This document shows positions 21,900 to 33,032 of a DNA stretch of 64,000 bases, one piece after another. Position 1 is the stretch's first letter, and every line of letters starts with the position of its first letter. The notes under the pieces are model-generated. The model was not told where the DNA came from. It made no database searches and was given only the letters and a program-made list of their open reading frames with translations. The position numbers and the translations under genes were made by a program. The stretch lies in contig SCFE01000061.1 of the NCBI GenBank assembly GCA_004352715.1, forward strand, positions 64,860 through 128,859, in the 5' to 3' direction. Origin of the DNA: Hofstenia miamia. Lineage: Eukaryota; Xenacoelomorpha; Acoela.

Positions 21900-22231
21900 C
21901 TGTCAGTTCTGAAAATTATTGTTTTGCTCTTTAAGTTAGTATGAGGTCTAGTTGTACTGTTACTTACTCTCCTACTTTTGGAACTTCTCCCATTCAGAGC
22001 ATCCCCTGTACAAGCATTGGTAACCCGGACATTACTCCTTGTACCATTGGATTGTTACTTAACTTTTCTCAACCTAATTCTCCTACTCTGATTACTCAGA
22101 GGATGGATCAGAATGCCGCAACCATCCCATACAGTGATGCGAGTGCAATGAGCCCATCCTATCACTGAAATTCACGCCACTTTTTGAGCACCCAGAATGC
22201 TCCTCCCATTCCCCTTCATCCTCACAGTTTT
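21900..22231 (+). repeat. 332-bp duplicate, copy 1 (assembly overlap)
   Basis: Appears identical to 22233-22564, with a single N at 22232 between them. It spans the end of the leader and the start of gag. This is best explained by two overlapping contigs joined without merging. Confidence 0.85.
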
Positions 22232-22232
22232 N

Positions 22233-22564
22233 CTGTCAGTTCTGAAAATTATTGTTTTGCTCTTTAAGTTAGTATGAGGTCTAGTTGTACTGTTACTTAC
22301 TCTCCTACTTTTGGAACTTCTCCCATTCAGAGCATCCCCTGTACAAGCATTGGTAACCCGGACATTACTCCTTGTACCATTGGATTGTTACTTAACTTTT
22401 CTCAACCTAATTCTCCTACTCTGATTACTCAGAGGATGGATCAGAATGCCGCAACCATCCCATACAGTGATGCGAGTGCAATGAGCCCATCCTATCACTG
22501 AAATTCACGCCACTTTTTGAGCACCCAGAATGCTCCTCCCATTCCCCTTCATCCTCACAGTTTT
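22233..22564 (+). repeat. 332-bp duplicate, copy 2 (assembly overlap)
   Basis: Partner of 21900-22231. Gag continues correctly only from this copy. Confidence 0.85.
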
Positions 22565-23970
22565 GTCAGTGTCATTAATCAGTCAACACCCCAGTCTGAT
22601 GTTCACCTTGCAGAAATCAATCATTTGAAAGAGGCTTTATCACAACAAGTAGCTTTGAGAATGGAGAATGAATGCCACGTGGAGTCTCTCCAGGCTGAAA
22701 TAAATACACAACATGTGGCTTACCAGAGAATGGAAAGGCAGATGTTGGAGTCAACCATTGCCCTTGAATTGCAAATCCATGAATTGAAAAGTGTCATCAA
22801 TAATCGCCAAGAGGAGGCAGTGTCATCATAGAGAAATGATGAGTATGTTACTCATGTTGCACTTAATGAAGCATTGGACAAGTTAGCCAAGAGAATCATT
22901 GGCTGAGTGGTCCAGTTAGTAGGTACAAGTCACCCCCCTCCTCCTGCTCCTTTGTCCGGAAATTCCCAGGAGATGATTCCTACCTTTGTTCTGTGTTGCA
23001 CCAACTCTTCTAGTAGTCGACCAATGTTCACACAGTCTGCCATGACGCAGGTGTCTACATTGACCACCAGAGCCACCCCTCAAACTGGTTACGTGCCGTC
23101 ATTTCCTGATCCAGTAAGTACTGTAGTAGTGCCCATGTTTAAGGAACATGTAAGTGATACCAGCCCACTTCTTGGAAAAGCCAGCCTGAAAGATCAGCCA
23201 AGGTACAGGAACTCTATCCTTCCTTTTGAGTCCAACAGACAAATACAACTATATAGCAAACATTCTGTCCTTCCTAAATTTACTGGACAAATTGATGCAT
23301 TATCACAATCATTTGATGAATGGTTCTTCCTGTTCAAGTTAACCATGAAGCAACACAAGAACTCCCAGGAGTCAGCAGTTTCACAGTTTCCCTTGTATCT
23401 CAGCAGGTTGGCGTATAACCAATATATGATGCTTGATTGTGGCATTAAAACTGATTATCAGCTGCTAGTCAGGTTCTTTGAGGACCATTACTGGGCGCCA
23501 CACATTAAACATCAATATAAGACGTTACTATGTGACATGTCCTTCAAGTTTGGTGACGATATACAAAATTACATAACTCAAGTCAAGCAATTATTTCGAT
23601 TAAGTAGCCTCTCCAGAGAATATTCACGTCATGATTTGTTTTCTTATATCTCCGTCAATCAGGAATCAGTTGGAGGTTAGATGCGACCCTGAGGATAGCC
23701 TCCATGAAATTATCAGAAAGGCTATCAGTGTAGTCTATATGTTGCAGAATTCTCAAAGAATTAACAATGATATCACTCATCTATCAGGTGTGTCCAGTAC
23801 CAAGCATTTTGAAACAAGGAGGCCCACAATTGCCAACAAAGGATTTGACTTATCTTCTGTATGATGTTTCACTTGCAGGGAAAAAGGTCACTTGAAGTCT
23901 CAATGTAAGGCTAAAGTACAGCTCATCACAGATGGAGAAGGCTTCATTATTGAAGAGCCAAATGAGTCTC
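22274..23970 (+). pseudogene. Gag of E2
   Basis: The N-terminus (22274-22498) is Ser/Thr/Pro-rich. A TGA at 22499 precedes a 104-codon frame (22517-22831) with a long coiled coil (residues 25-95). After further stops comes the capsid-like frame 22907-23680 with K-F-T-G-Q-I-D, F-D-E-W-F-F-L-F, F-P-L-Y-L and Y-x-L-L-V-R-F-F-E. A frameshift near 23640 leads to 23631-23864, followed by a zinc knuckle C-F-T-C-x-E-K-x-H-L-K-S-Q-C (CX2CX4HX4C) at about 23867-23910. Five or more breaks make it non-functional. The TGA before V-V-Q-L-V at 22904 is shared with E3; E4 has CGA there. Confidence 0.85.
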
Positions 23971-24084
23971 TGTGCATCAACAACCTGGTTGACCTGGAAC
24001 TTGACACCCCAACTACATCGCTGAATTTAAATTAATTGGAGTGCTGCTTCCTGCAAAACGTGCACAAAATATATTAGTGATAAC

Positions 24085-25073
24085 TCAATTGATCAGGAAG
24101 AATTTGATACCCGTTGAGATGAATGGCAACATCTTTAACACCACTATCAATACCAGAGCTGCTGCTTCGATAAACAGTGACAAGTGCTGTTGAGAGTTAT
24201 GTTTGAATTGAGACTCTTTGGATCCATCCAGTGCAAAACTCATTGATGCTTCAGGGAATCCCCTCTCTCTTAAAGGAAAGTTATGGGATGCCTCAATAAA
24301 AATTCACACTGAGCCATTCGAAGTGGATCTTCTGGTCATTGACACATCAAATCATCACCTCCCATATGACCTCATATTAGGAAATGATTTCTTGGAAAGG
24401 AACTCGTGTGTAATTGATTTTAAAAACAATACAATCACTATCAAAGACCAGGGAGCTACCCAACTTGCTACTATTCCTGAGAAAGAAGTTGTCTTTAATT
24501 TAATGGAACCCATTTTAATAGAGCCAAAGCATTGGACCAGAATTGCTGTGTCCTCTGAAGATGACATTAATGGAGATGTGATGATTTTGGGACAGTGAGG
24601 CAAGTATGTGCACAGAATTTCTTTTTTGCCCTACTTATGTAAGGTGACAAACAGAAAAATGCATGTTACTGTTCTGAATGGAGCCAATTTTCCTGTTAAG
24701 ATTGGAGTTTCTCAATTGCAGCTAGTAGGAGTGCCAGTAAAAGTTGAAAGCATCCCCTTCACCTGTCTACCAATATGTACTGCAGTTCATGATCTAGGAG
24801 AGTCAGCAAGCCTGGTTAGGGTACCAAAAGTCACCGATTACTCTCACCCTCATCTTAACCAAAGAGAAAGAAAATTGTTGGTCTCTTTGCTCCACAGTAA
24901 ACATGACGTATTTAATTACGGGACAATCAGCATTTGCCAGGCAGTGGGCGAAGAACACACTATTGAATTAAAGAATGAGAGACCCATCAGATTACCAGTG
25001 CACCATGTTCATGAAAATTTAAAACCAGAGTATGAAAAGATTCTCAGCAATTTAATTGAGAGTGGTATCATAC
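24085..25073 (+). pseudogene. Protease and RT N-terminal part of E2 pol
   Basis: The retropepsin region starts near 24090 (N-L-I-P-V-E-M-N-G-N-I-F). Its active site, D-T-G-A-A in E3/E4, is N-T-R-A-A here, so the catalytic Asp is lost. The 126-codon frame 24218-24598 covers the rest of the protease (D-L-I-L-G-N-D-F-L). After a TGA, the frame 24608-25073 covers the linker and the RT start (E-H-T-I-E-L, then L-K-P-E-Y, L-I-E-S-G-I-I). It stops exactly where the inverted LTR L3 begins and resumes at 46282. Confidence 0.85.
25070..25073 (+). repeat. Target-site duplication ATAC, left
   Basis: ATAC precedes L3 and recurs at 46282-46285 after L5. Removing the insert restores the frame I-I-Q-G-S, as in the uninterrupted E4 RT. 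Confidence 0.85.
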
Positions 25074-26009
25074 TGTAGAATTGTGGGCTGGAAAGGTAAC
25101 TTAACTAGAAACTTAATTGACTCTGCAGAAGGTTTAAATAGCATTTACAGTACAGCCATGATTCTGAGAAACAAGGAAACATAGAACTTATAACTTATAG
25201 ATGTAACATTGGTAATTCATCCAAGTAATAAAACTACTTTAGGTAAAATCCAAGATGACCAATTCTTATGGCTTCCAGCCAAAGCAGAGCATCCAGAAGT
25301 AAAGTGCTTAACCTATTGACTGTATTGACTGGTGCTACCCTATTTGTCTCACTTTTTAATTTCTATCTCACATCAGAAAATACAAACTCTCATTTTCATT
25401 GTTATCTCTCAGCTCACTATTAAATAATCTGTAATTGCCAGATATTCGTGCTAGCCAACAGCATGGTATCATCACAGTGTTAGGTTGTATAAGTACATGT
25501 ACTTGTTGAATTAAGAACAAGAGGTTTATTATTTCCCTTTACATAACCATATACGTAACTTAATAAGTCCACAATTCAGACTGGATAGTCAACAGACCTC
25601 TAGAAGCAACTTGTCACCCCGTGCTAGTGAAAGCACTCCCAAATTGTCGCCAATCTTAAACAATAAGTTTCATAAAGATAATAAATAAATAGAAAATACA
25701 ATGGTAAAGATGGCAGTTGAGAGTAGATAAATTCTATTAAACTATCACTACATTTCTCTCAGGTTTTATACAAATGTTTAACTATTACCTGCCTTTGTTT
25801 ACAATAATCAGAATGTCAATGTAGTTACAACATGATCAATATTTCTTCCCTCACAAAATTCAATTTGAGCAATAATAAGCACCACTGAGGGGACATCAAA
25901 TTAGTAATAACAACCTGAGATCAAAAATAATGTTGACGTCATGGTGACATAAAAATACAGAATGAATTTTAAAAAATAAAATCAACAAAAGTCCCCAAGT
26001 GACTCTACA
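25074..26009 (-). repeat. LTR-A copy L3 (3' LTR of E3)
   Basis: 936 bp, reversed (plus strand TGTAGAATTG...GACTCTACA). CRE palindrome at 25934-25941. Adjacent to the polypurine tract at 26010. Confidence 0.93.
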
Positions 26010-26023
26010 TGCCCCCCTTGCTC
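26010..26023 (-). promoter_or_regulatory. Polypurine tract of E3
   Basis: Minus strand GAGCAAGGGGGGCA next to the LTR start. An identical tract lies at 36171-36184 in E4. Confidence 0.8.
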
Positions 26024-29000
26024 AAATTTATTTTCAGATAGCAGTTGCAGGGCTGGCCCAGACACTATGTTTTGGGTGGCCACTATCATCTTTGTTGCCA
26101 GATCATCATCCCAGGTCTGGACTTCAGCATAATGAGCCTCTTGTGTGATCTGCATGAGTACTTCTCGTTGAGTTACTACTTCGTCCTTAAGTTGCAGGAA
26201 TTTGATATTTGGCATCCTGTTGCTGACTGGACAATTCCTCCTGAGGTTGTTCAACCTCCTTGTAAATGTATCATAAAACCATTCAAAAAGCTGCATACCC
26301 TTGAGGGCAATCATTAACGTCATCATTGCTTTGGTGTCAGACATGTGGGCATCATCCTCACTAATCTCAGTATTGGGGTAGAAATGTATAAATACCTGTC
26401 ACAGGGACCCCATAGTGGTTGCATGATCAATAAACAGCAAGCAGTATTCTTGGACTTGACTAAGTGTCATCTGCTCTGGGTCAGACACATTAGCTCTGAT
26501 TATAGTAATGATCTCAATCCTCTTTGTAACATCATAGTACCAAGTAATGGTTTCAACATTGTTCTCCCACATCAAATCACCAGCTGCTTGGAAGAGAATA
26601 AGCACATGAGGCTGTAGTGTGGCGAGTTTTTCTTGGACCACTCACAATTGCATATGGATGGGTAATCCATGCAAAAAAATATCTGTTATGGTAATTTTGC
26701 CGTCAATGAATACACGTTCAGGATTTCCCCCTGCTATTAGTTTTTCTCTTACAACTTTGTACTCACTCGTTTTGCTGGCCTTGATTGCTTCTTGTTTACT
26801 GTTTACAAAGTTAATTCAATCAGATAAATGAGCAGCAACCTTCTTTTTTGGCTTTCTGACTTTCCATTTGGGCTGGATCAACAGAGTTTCAATTGTAAGT
26901 GGCGGGATACACAAAAGATTGGAAGTTTGTATCTTCTATTCCATCTCACTGAACTTTGCAGGGGAGGTTAGAGTGGTGGTCCTGATTTATACCAGATAAT
27001 TGATGCATGCATCCTTGATAGTATCCCAGAACTTTCCTCGTAATCCCTCCTGTCATAGGCATTCGATCTGTTGAGTGGAGATTCATATGCAGGAATTGGT
27101 GCATTCTACGTCCAGAGCAATGTGTCACCCTGGGGATTGTAGAATAACCAACTCCTCCTTGGTGAACATCTCTGTGAGGCACCATTTCATCAACAAAAGG
27201 ACATCCTTATCTTGATTGTCAATCAATACTCTCTGCTGTACAGTAAGGTCATCAATAAATTCGCTAGGGTCACGCTTGACCATTAGAATACATTCATCTT
27301 CTGTTACAGACCATTGGGGTGTCGGCTTAGGAGAGATTGTGTTTCCTCCGAACTTTTCCAAATTTACTTTTTCAATCAGATCTCAAATGTGGTGAGACAT
27401 CTGTACCACTGACGATGCCAATAATTCCTCCTCTTGATAAAACTGCTCTGGTGTCCACATCACCTGGTTGAAAATGGTTATGGGAATAATCTTACCTTCC
27501 TTGTTGATGTGCCTGGCAGACTCAATAAATTGGCCATACCTGCATTCAGGATACTTCATCTGCTGCATGCTGAAAAGGACTTCATTCTTACCATGGATGT
27601 TGTACTTGATAACTTGATCAAGAAATTTGTGTGTTGATCCAGGCAATCACTCTACAAATCGTCTAGTGCTCAAAGGAGCATTATCTGAGTGGAAGATAGT
27701 GATTTTAGTTTTGGTGGTTGTGCCCCACATGTATTTTTTAACTGTGTCGGAAAAAATATTTATGTCCAACTTACAAATTCCAAGTTGATTGCTAGTTAAT
27801 ATGATCAACATCTTGCCAGTAACACTACTTGCCCCCACCAGTCAAGGCATAATATTTTTCAAACTTGTCCATAGGCTGTTTTGTTTTGCCCAGAGAGGAG
27901 GGAGGACTACACTTATAAAGAAGCTAATTCTTCACCTTCCAGGTCAGCAGGCAAACAGCTAACTTGTGAATTGTTGTCTTCGTTAGGGCCGACCTCTTTT
28001 CATGTGACATAGGTATCTGTAAGTTGGGCTCCTTTGTGAGGTATATGGCTAGAATCCAAATAGCTTCTCTGGCGTATATGTCTGGTAATTTTTTCTCTGC
28101 AAATAGACATTCCTTAAAATTCTTTTTATCTTGTGTATTATAGGAGACTTTGATGTCTTGAAGAGTTCTTTCTACTGATGAGTGATAAGTTTGTGATGGA
28201 CTGGATATATCAAGTCAGGGTTAATCAGACTCAGGGTTAAAGTCTGCCTTCAGGTCAGACCATATGGTTTGAATCTCACATAACAACTGGGTACTTTGAG
28301 CAAACGCAAAGCTGACTCTCATGTCAGTTATTGTTACTAGTGATGGAGTATTGGGGTCTGTCACCTCCAAGGTTTGTGATTGTAGCAGAACATCAATGAT
28401 TAATTTCTGATCAATGGCCAGATGGTGGGAAGGTACTTGCTGGCACAAAAGTAGATCCATATAAATGAGTCTAGTGATGGGGAGGTGACTAGGTGAATGT
28501 GATGAGATTGGAGTGTATTCTTCTTTGGACAGTATCAAAAAATTCTCCATGCAGAAGTGTAAATTCTCTATTGGTTCTGGTATTGTAGTCTCATGATCAC
28601 TACAGACTATCATTATCAAATGTATGCCCTTGACATTAGTGATGTGGTATGCAATCTCAATCTGCTCCATGATATCCTCCATTTGTATTTCAGTGATTCA
28701 TAGAAAATAGATAAACAGGAGATTTTTGAAATCAATGTTGACACATTCAAAACTGTCGATCATTGTACCACTAGTTAAAAACTGACACAAGTTGTAAATA
28801 TTAAAGTCATCATCAAAAAAGGTATGAACAGTGCTGCGCCAATACAGACGACTCAAGCTTTCCATCATTCTGGAATCATAACTAATGATTGTATTAATTT
28901 TTGGACGACAGGAAGCATCAATGACAAATGGAATAACGTCTATAGAGCAATTCAGGTCACGTCCATTGTATGTGTGGCATAGCTGATCTTTTGTCTCATC

Positions 29001-29544
29001 AGATATATTGTCATGGATGATGGCTATAGCTTTCCTAGTAGCAATGTAGTATGGGTGTAGGGTTTCATCACCAACTCTTGATAGTCTTCTTCTTCTGTCT
29101 TCTGTCTTCTGAGATCTCACAGTAGAAGTTGTAGTGGAAGAGGTTGAGGGGGCTATCAAGTCACTCTTTTGGGGGGGTAATTACAAGTTGTAATGCACTA
29201 AAAGGTACTCTAGAATTATCAGTTTGTAAGGTAGGTGTGGCCAGCTCCTCTTGTGCATTTGGGGAAATGTGTCTCTCCATGTAGGGGCGAGATGTGGAGG
29301 GCATCATGGAAAATGCTGTCTGCTCTCTGAGTCGTGGAGCAACGTGTCGCCCACACGGAATCAGACTCTGCTCAGCACCATCATGACGTCCTCTTTTAAT
29401 TGCGTGTGCCTCAGCAAGTGGAGATGCGTGTCTCTCTTGCCTAGATGAGGCGTCTTGGCCAGGTTTGCTACCTTCCATCCTCCTTCTCACTCGGCAATGG
29501 AATTGTGGAGCTGGTGACTCATATTTTCGATTTGATTTGTTCAT
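26020..29544 (-). pseudogene. ORF3 of E3: large unassigned 3' protein
   Basis: About 1,175 codons in total, broken into at least nine frames by stops and shifts (for example 28698-29159, 28221-28682, 27383-27646, 25982-26344). The N-terminal 125 residues (29161-29544) are basic, with three E/G-R-H-x-(S/A)-P repeats. Next comes a block with H-P-Y-Y-I-A-T-R-K and D-E-T-K-D-Q-L, then alpha-helical-looking regions, then N-E-V-L-F-S-M-Q-Q-M-K-Y-P-E-C, G-K-I-I-P-I and F-T-R-R-L-N-N-L-R-R near the C-terminus. It ends at the polypurine tract. There is no signal peptide, transmembrane anchor, furin site or fusion peptide, so it is not a typical Env. I recognise no family. It could be a captured viral or host protein; that is a guess. 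Confidence 0.75.
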
Positions 29545-29802
29545 TCCTAAATGGATAGATAAGATTTAAATCCCAAATGCTGGGATCATAAGCATGAGTA
29601 GTTCTTGCCCTTCTTTGGGGGAGCATACGCAGTTCTAAATTGTCAGAAGTAGTATTATCGCAATTGTACTCAGTGTCAGAAAATTTGTCCTCTGAAAAAC
29701 TAGTTAAATTATCATACTTTTCAAACACATCAACACCATTGTCTACTAACGTGAATTCACTATTATTGTCTATTATAACATGCTCTATATCTTTTATCGC
29801 TC
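29519..29802 (-). pseudogene. Acidic open frame between integrase and ORF3 in E3
   Basis: Follows in the same frame after the TGA that ends integrase (G-L-K-stop, about 29800). Rich in Asp/Glu/Asn (D-N-N, S-F-S-E-D, D-T-E-Y-N), then R-R-A-R-T-T-H and D-P-S-I-W-D-L-N. The same TGA and the same downstream frame occur in E4 (39560-39895) and E2 (49416-49700). It may be a separate small protein, an integrase tail reached by readthrough, or the start of the ORF3 product after a frameshift. Confidence 0.55.
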
Positions 29803-30860
29803 ATTTGAGCCTTTGAAAATGTACCGTCTTACCATTGTTTAACGTGTAGGTGTTATGGTCAAGCACTTTTTCTATCATTTCCAAGTTTGTGTACTTGATT
29901 GCTATCTGTTATAATGCGGGGCAGATAGGCAAACACTTTATCACCACATTTATGTGGCTTGCCATACATCTTCTTATTAAATGTTTTCTTTTGTCTTATG
30001 CAGGACTGGTTCATGTTATGACAAACTGTCAAGTGAATCTGCTGCATATCATGAATTAATCTATTCACATAACTTTCAACACTATCTTAAGCATATTTCA
30101 GGAACATCATTGCCAATGATGTGGTGGCCTCACGACTGAACATGGCCTTGAAGGGGCTCACGCCGGTGGTTGTATGAACTGAAGTGTTGTAAAAATACTC
30201 GATGCATTCTACAATTCACCTCCATTGTTTGCCTGCTGCTTGGGACAAGGCTACATGAATTAATTTTATAAGGGTTTGATTTAATCTTTCAACCAATCCA
30301 CTTGCTTGATGGTGATACGCAGTGGTCAGTTCATGGACCACTTCTAATTCTTTCATTAAAGCACATAACAGATTACTCTCAAACTGAGGACCTCTATCAG
30401 AAACTAGTTTTTGCATTGGCCATATTTTAAGATCCACTCTTTAATTATTTTGTCAGCAACTTTTTCTGCAGTTGTGCTACTGAGAGGAATTATGCAGGTG
30501 AATTTGGTAAAATGGTCTACCATCATGAGGAGATACTGAAAACCCTCATCGTCTTTTGATAATTGTTTGAGATTTATGTGCACTAACTCATTAGGGCTCT
30601 CTGCTGACCACGATTCCATTTCAGCTCTTTGTTGAGGAAAATGATTGATGTTGTTGAGTAAGCACTTTTCACATTTGTCAATGACATCTGTAATGGTAGC
30701 TCGTATCCCAGTGGTGATATACTGAGAGTTAAATGTTTTCTCAGTCTGGAGGATACCCAGATGACCCCTCTCATGGACTCTACGTACTAGATCTCTCTTA
30801 AAGTACTCAGGAATAGCAAGGCAATTGTTGTGCTTACTCCTAGCATACAACAAGTCATTC
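29803..30860 (-). pseudogene. Integrase of E3
   Basis: Order on the minus strand: zinc domain with H-x3-H (H-E-R-G-H-L-G, about 30770) and C-x2-C (C-E-K-C, about 30670). The core has H-I-N-L (first catalytic Asp changed to Asn, about 30565), S-D-R-G-P-Q-F (second Asp, about 30395) and G-L-V-E-R-L-N (catalytic Glu, about 30300). The C-terminal part has K-P-H-K-C-G-D and the tail ending G-L-K. A frameshift near 30420 (K-Y-G-Q to A-K-T-S-F) and a 5' shift near 30100 break it. About 20 bp (the G-P-F region near 29880) are missing relative to E2/E4. Confidence 0.85.
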
Positions 30861-32991
30861 TCATTTAGTTGCCAGTTGTAACAAGTGATTTACTTCCAGA
30901 GATGTGAGGAAGTAAGGATCTTTCATTCTCTTCATTATCTGGTCCAATATCCAATCGTGATGCTGATAGCAAACTATTTCTGCTTCAGAAATCTCTTCTC
31001 GCACAAGGATGGCAAGGATGGGTTTTCCATTTCTATCTGCATTAATTTCAGGTATCAACTGATACTCAGTGTGAGGGATAAAGGAGAAAGGAACCTTCTC
31101 CCCATAGGATTTCTAGAGATCTCTCTCATAACTTGGCAATGCAGTCCAATAGTCGGCAGTGTCTGATTGTGAATGAAAAATCATTTAAATACTCTGTCCA
31201 CCTAGCAACTATGTTTGATTTGTTGCCACTAAATTTTTTCAGCCAGGCAAGAGTGCTGTTGTCTGTTCTTATGATGAACTTGCGTCCTAAGATGAAATAA
31301 CGAAATTTCTTCATGGATTCAACTAAAGAGAGCATCTCACATTTAGACACGCCGTAGTTTCTCTCTGAGGCTCTGAGTTTTCAACTAAAATACTGTATGG
31401 GACTCTCAACTCCATTGATGTCCTGGCTCAATATTCCACTAATAGCGACAGTACTGGTGTCGCAGCCAATTATAATATCTTTAGTGTAGTCAGGAGTATT
31501 TAATGATGGGATCTTCTTGAGCTTGAACTTTATACCTTCCAGAGCTTCTTGTTCCTGCCACGTCCATTTGAACTCCACAGACTTTTTCAATAGATTAGAG
31601 ATAGTTTTTGTCTTCTCAGTGAGATCCAGGAGAAACATCCCATAGTAATTAAGGAAACCCATCAATCGCTGAACGTCTCGGCAACTTTGTGGCATTTCAA
31701 TCTTTTCTAAAAAATCTTTAGCATTGTTCTTTATAGAAATCTTTCCTGGCTCAAAGACTTGACCAAGAAAAATTACCTTAGTCTGAGCTAAGGAGCACTT
31801 TGTTCTGTTCACTTTTAATTCTGCCCTCTGTAATAGATCTAATGTGCGACCAAGTTTAGTTAGATGTTCCTCAAAAGTATTGCTAGCCACAAAGATATTG
31901 TCGATATAAGCTGAGATTCCTGCTTCAAGAAGATTAGCACCATCTTTTAGCACCTTAGTTACATAATGTTGGAATGTAGCGGGTGCATTACATAAACTGA
32001 AAGCCATGTATTTCCACTCATACAGACTGTAAGGGGTAATGAAGGCTGTCTTAGGGATGTTGCAAGGAGCGCATTGGTACCTGCCAGTACGCTTTGCACA
32101 AATCAAGGCAGGAAAAGAATTTATACTTGCTAGCATCATATAGAAGAAGAAGTTAAACACATCGTGTTTACTATGAAGCAGAGAGACTAACAATTTTCTT
32201 TCCCTCTGGTTGAGATGAGGATGAGAGGTATCAGTAACTGTCTGTACCTTAATTGGAGTTACAGGCTCTCCCAGATCATGAACTGCGGTACATATTGATA
32301 AACAGGTAATGGGGATATTTTCAACTTTGACTGGCACTCTGACTAATTGCAATTGAGAAACTCCAATTTTCACAGGATAATTAGCTCCATTTAGAACAGT
32401 AACATGTGTTTTTCTGTGGACTACTCTACACAAGTCTGGTGAAAAGGAAATTCCATGCACATACTTGCCTCTCTGGCCTGAAATCATTATGTCCCCATTA
32501 ATGCCATCTTCAGAGAATACGGTGATTTGAGTCAAATGCTTGGGTTCGATTGATATGGGTTCTTCCAAATTAAAGATGACTTCTCTCTTGGGAATAGTAG
32601 CCAATTGAGTAGCTCCCTGATCCTTAATAGCAATTGTATTATTTTTGAAATCAATGACACATGAGTTTCTTTCCAGGAAATCATTTCCCAGGATGAGATC
32701 ATATGGTAGGCGATGATTTGATGTGTTGATTACCAAAAGGTCCACTTCAAATGGCTCAGCGTGAATTTTGATTGAAGCATCCCATAACTGCCCTTTAAGA
32801 GAAAGAGGGTTTCCCAAAGTGTTGATAAGTTTCATTCTGGATGGATCCAAAGAGTCTTGATTTAAACACAACTCCCTGCAGCACTCATCACTGATTATAG
32901 AAGCTGCAGCTCCAGTATCCACAGTGGCATTAAAAATATTGCCATTCATCTCAACTGGTATTAGATTCTTCCTTATCAACTGAGTGATCAC
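30861..32991 (-). pseudogene. Protease, RT and RNase H of E3
   Basis: The frame 31381-32991 is the longest in the window (536 codons). Retropepsin active site V-D-T-G-A-A-A-S-I-I is intact (about 32920). RT lacks about 300 bp of the fingers region: the sequence jumps from H-D-V-F-N to a frame-shifted motif A region (about 32110-32160). Motif C is Y-I-D-N instead of Y-I-D-D (about 31900), so polymerase activity is lost even without the deletion. RNase H follows with C-D-T-S and Q-Y-F-S, then breaks near 31380 and continues through 31126-31350 (D-N-S-x-L-A-W-L) to the integrase. Confidence 0.88.
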
Positions 32992-33032
32992 TAATATGTT
33001 CTGTGCCCATTTTAAGGGAGGCAGCGCTCCAG

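Noticed and set aside
26020-29544. ORF3 as a retroviral envelope
   Set aside because: No signal peptide, furin-like site, fusion peptide or membrane anchor could be seen in any copy.
31381-32991. The 536-codon frame as a functional pol gene
   Set aside because: It lacks the RT fingers region and has Y-I-D-N in place of Y-I-D-D, so it is a pseudogene.
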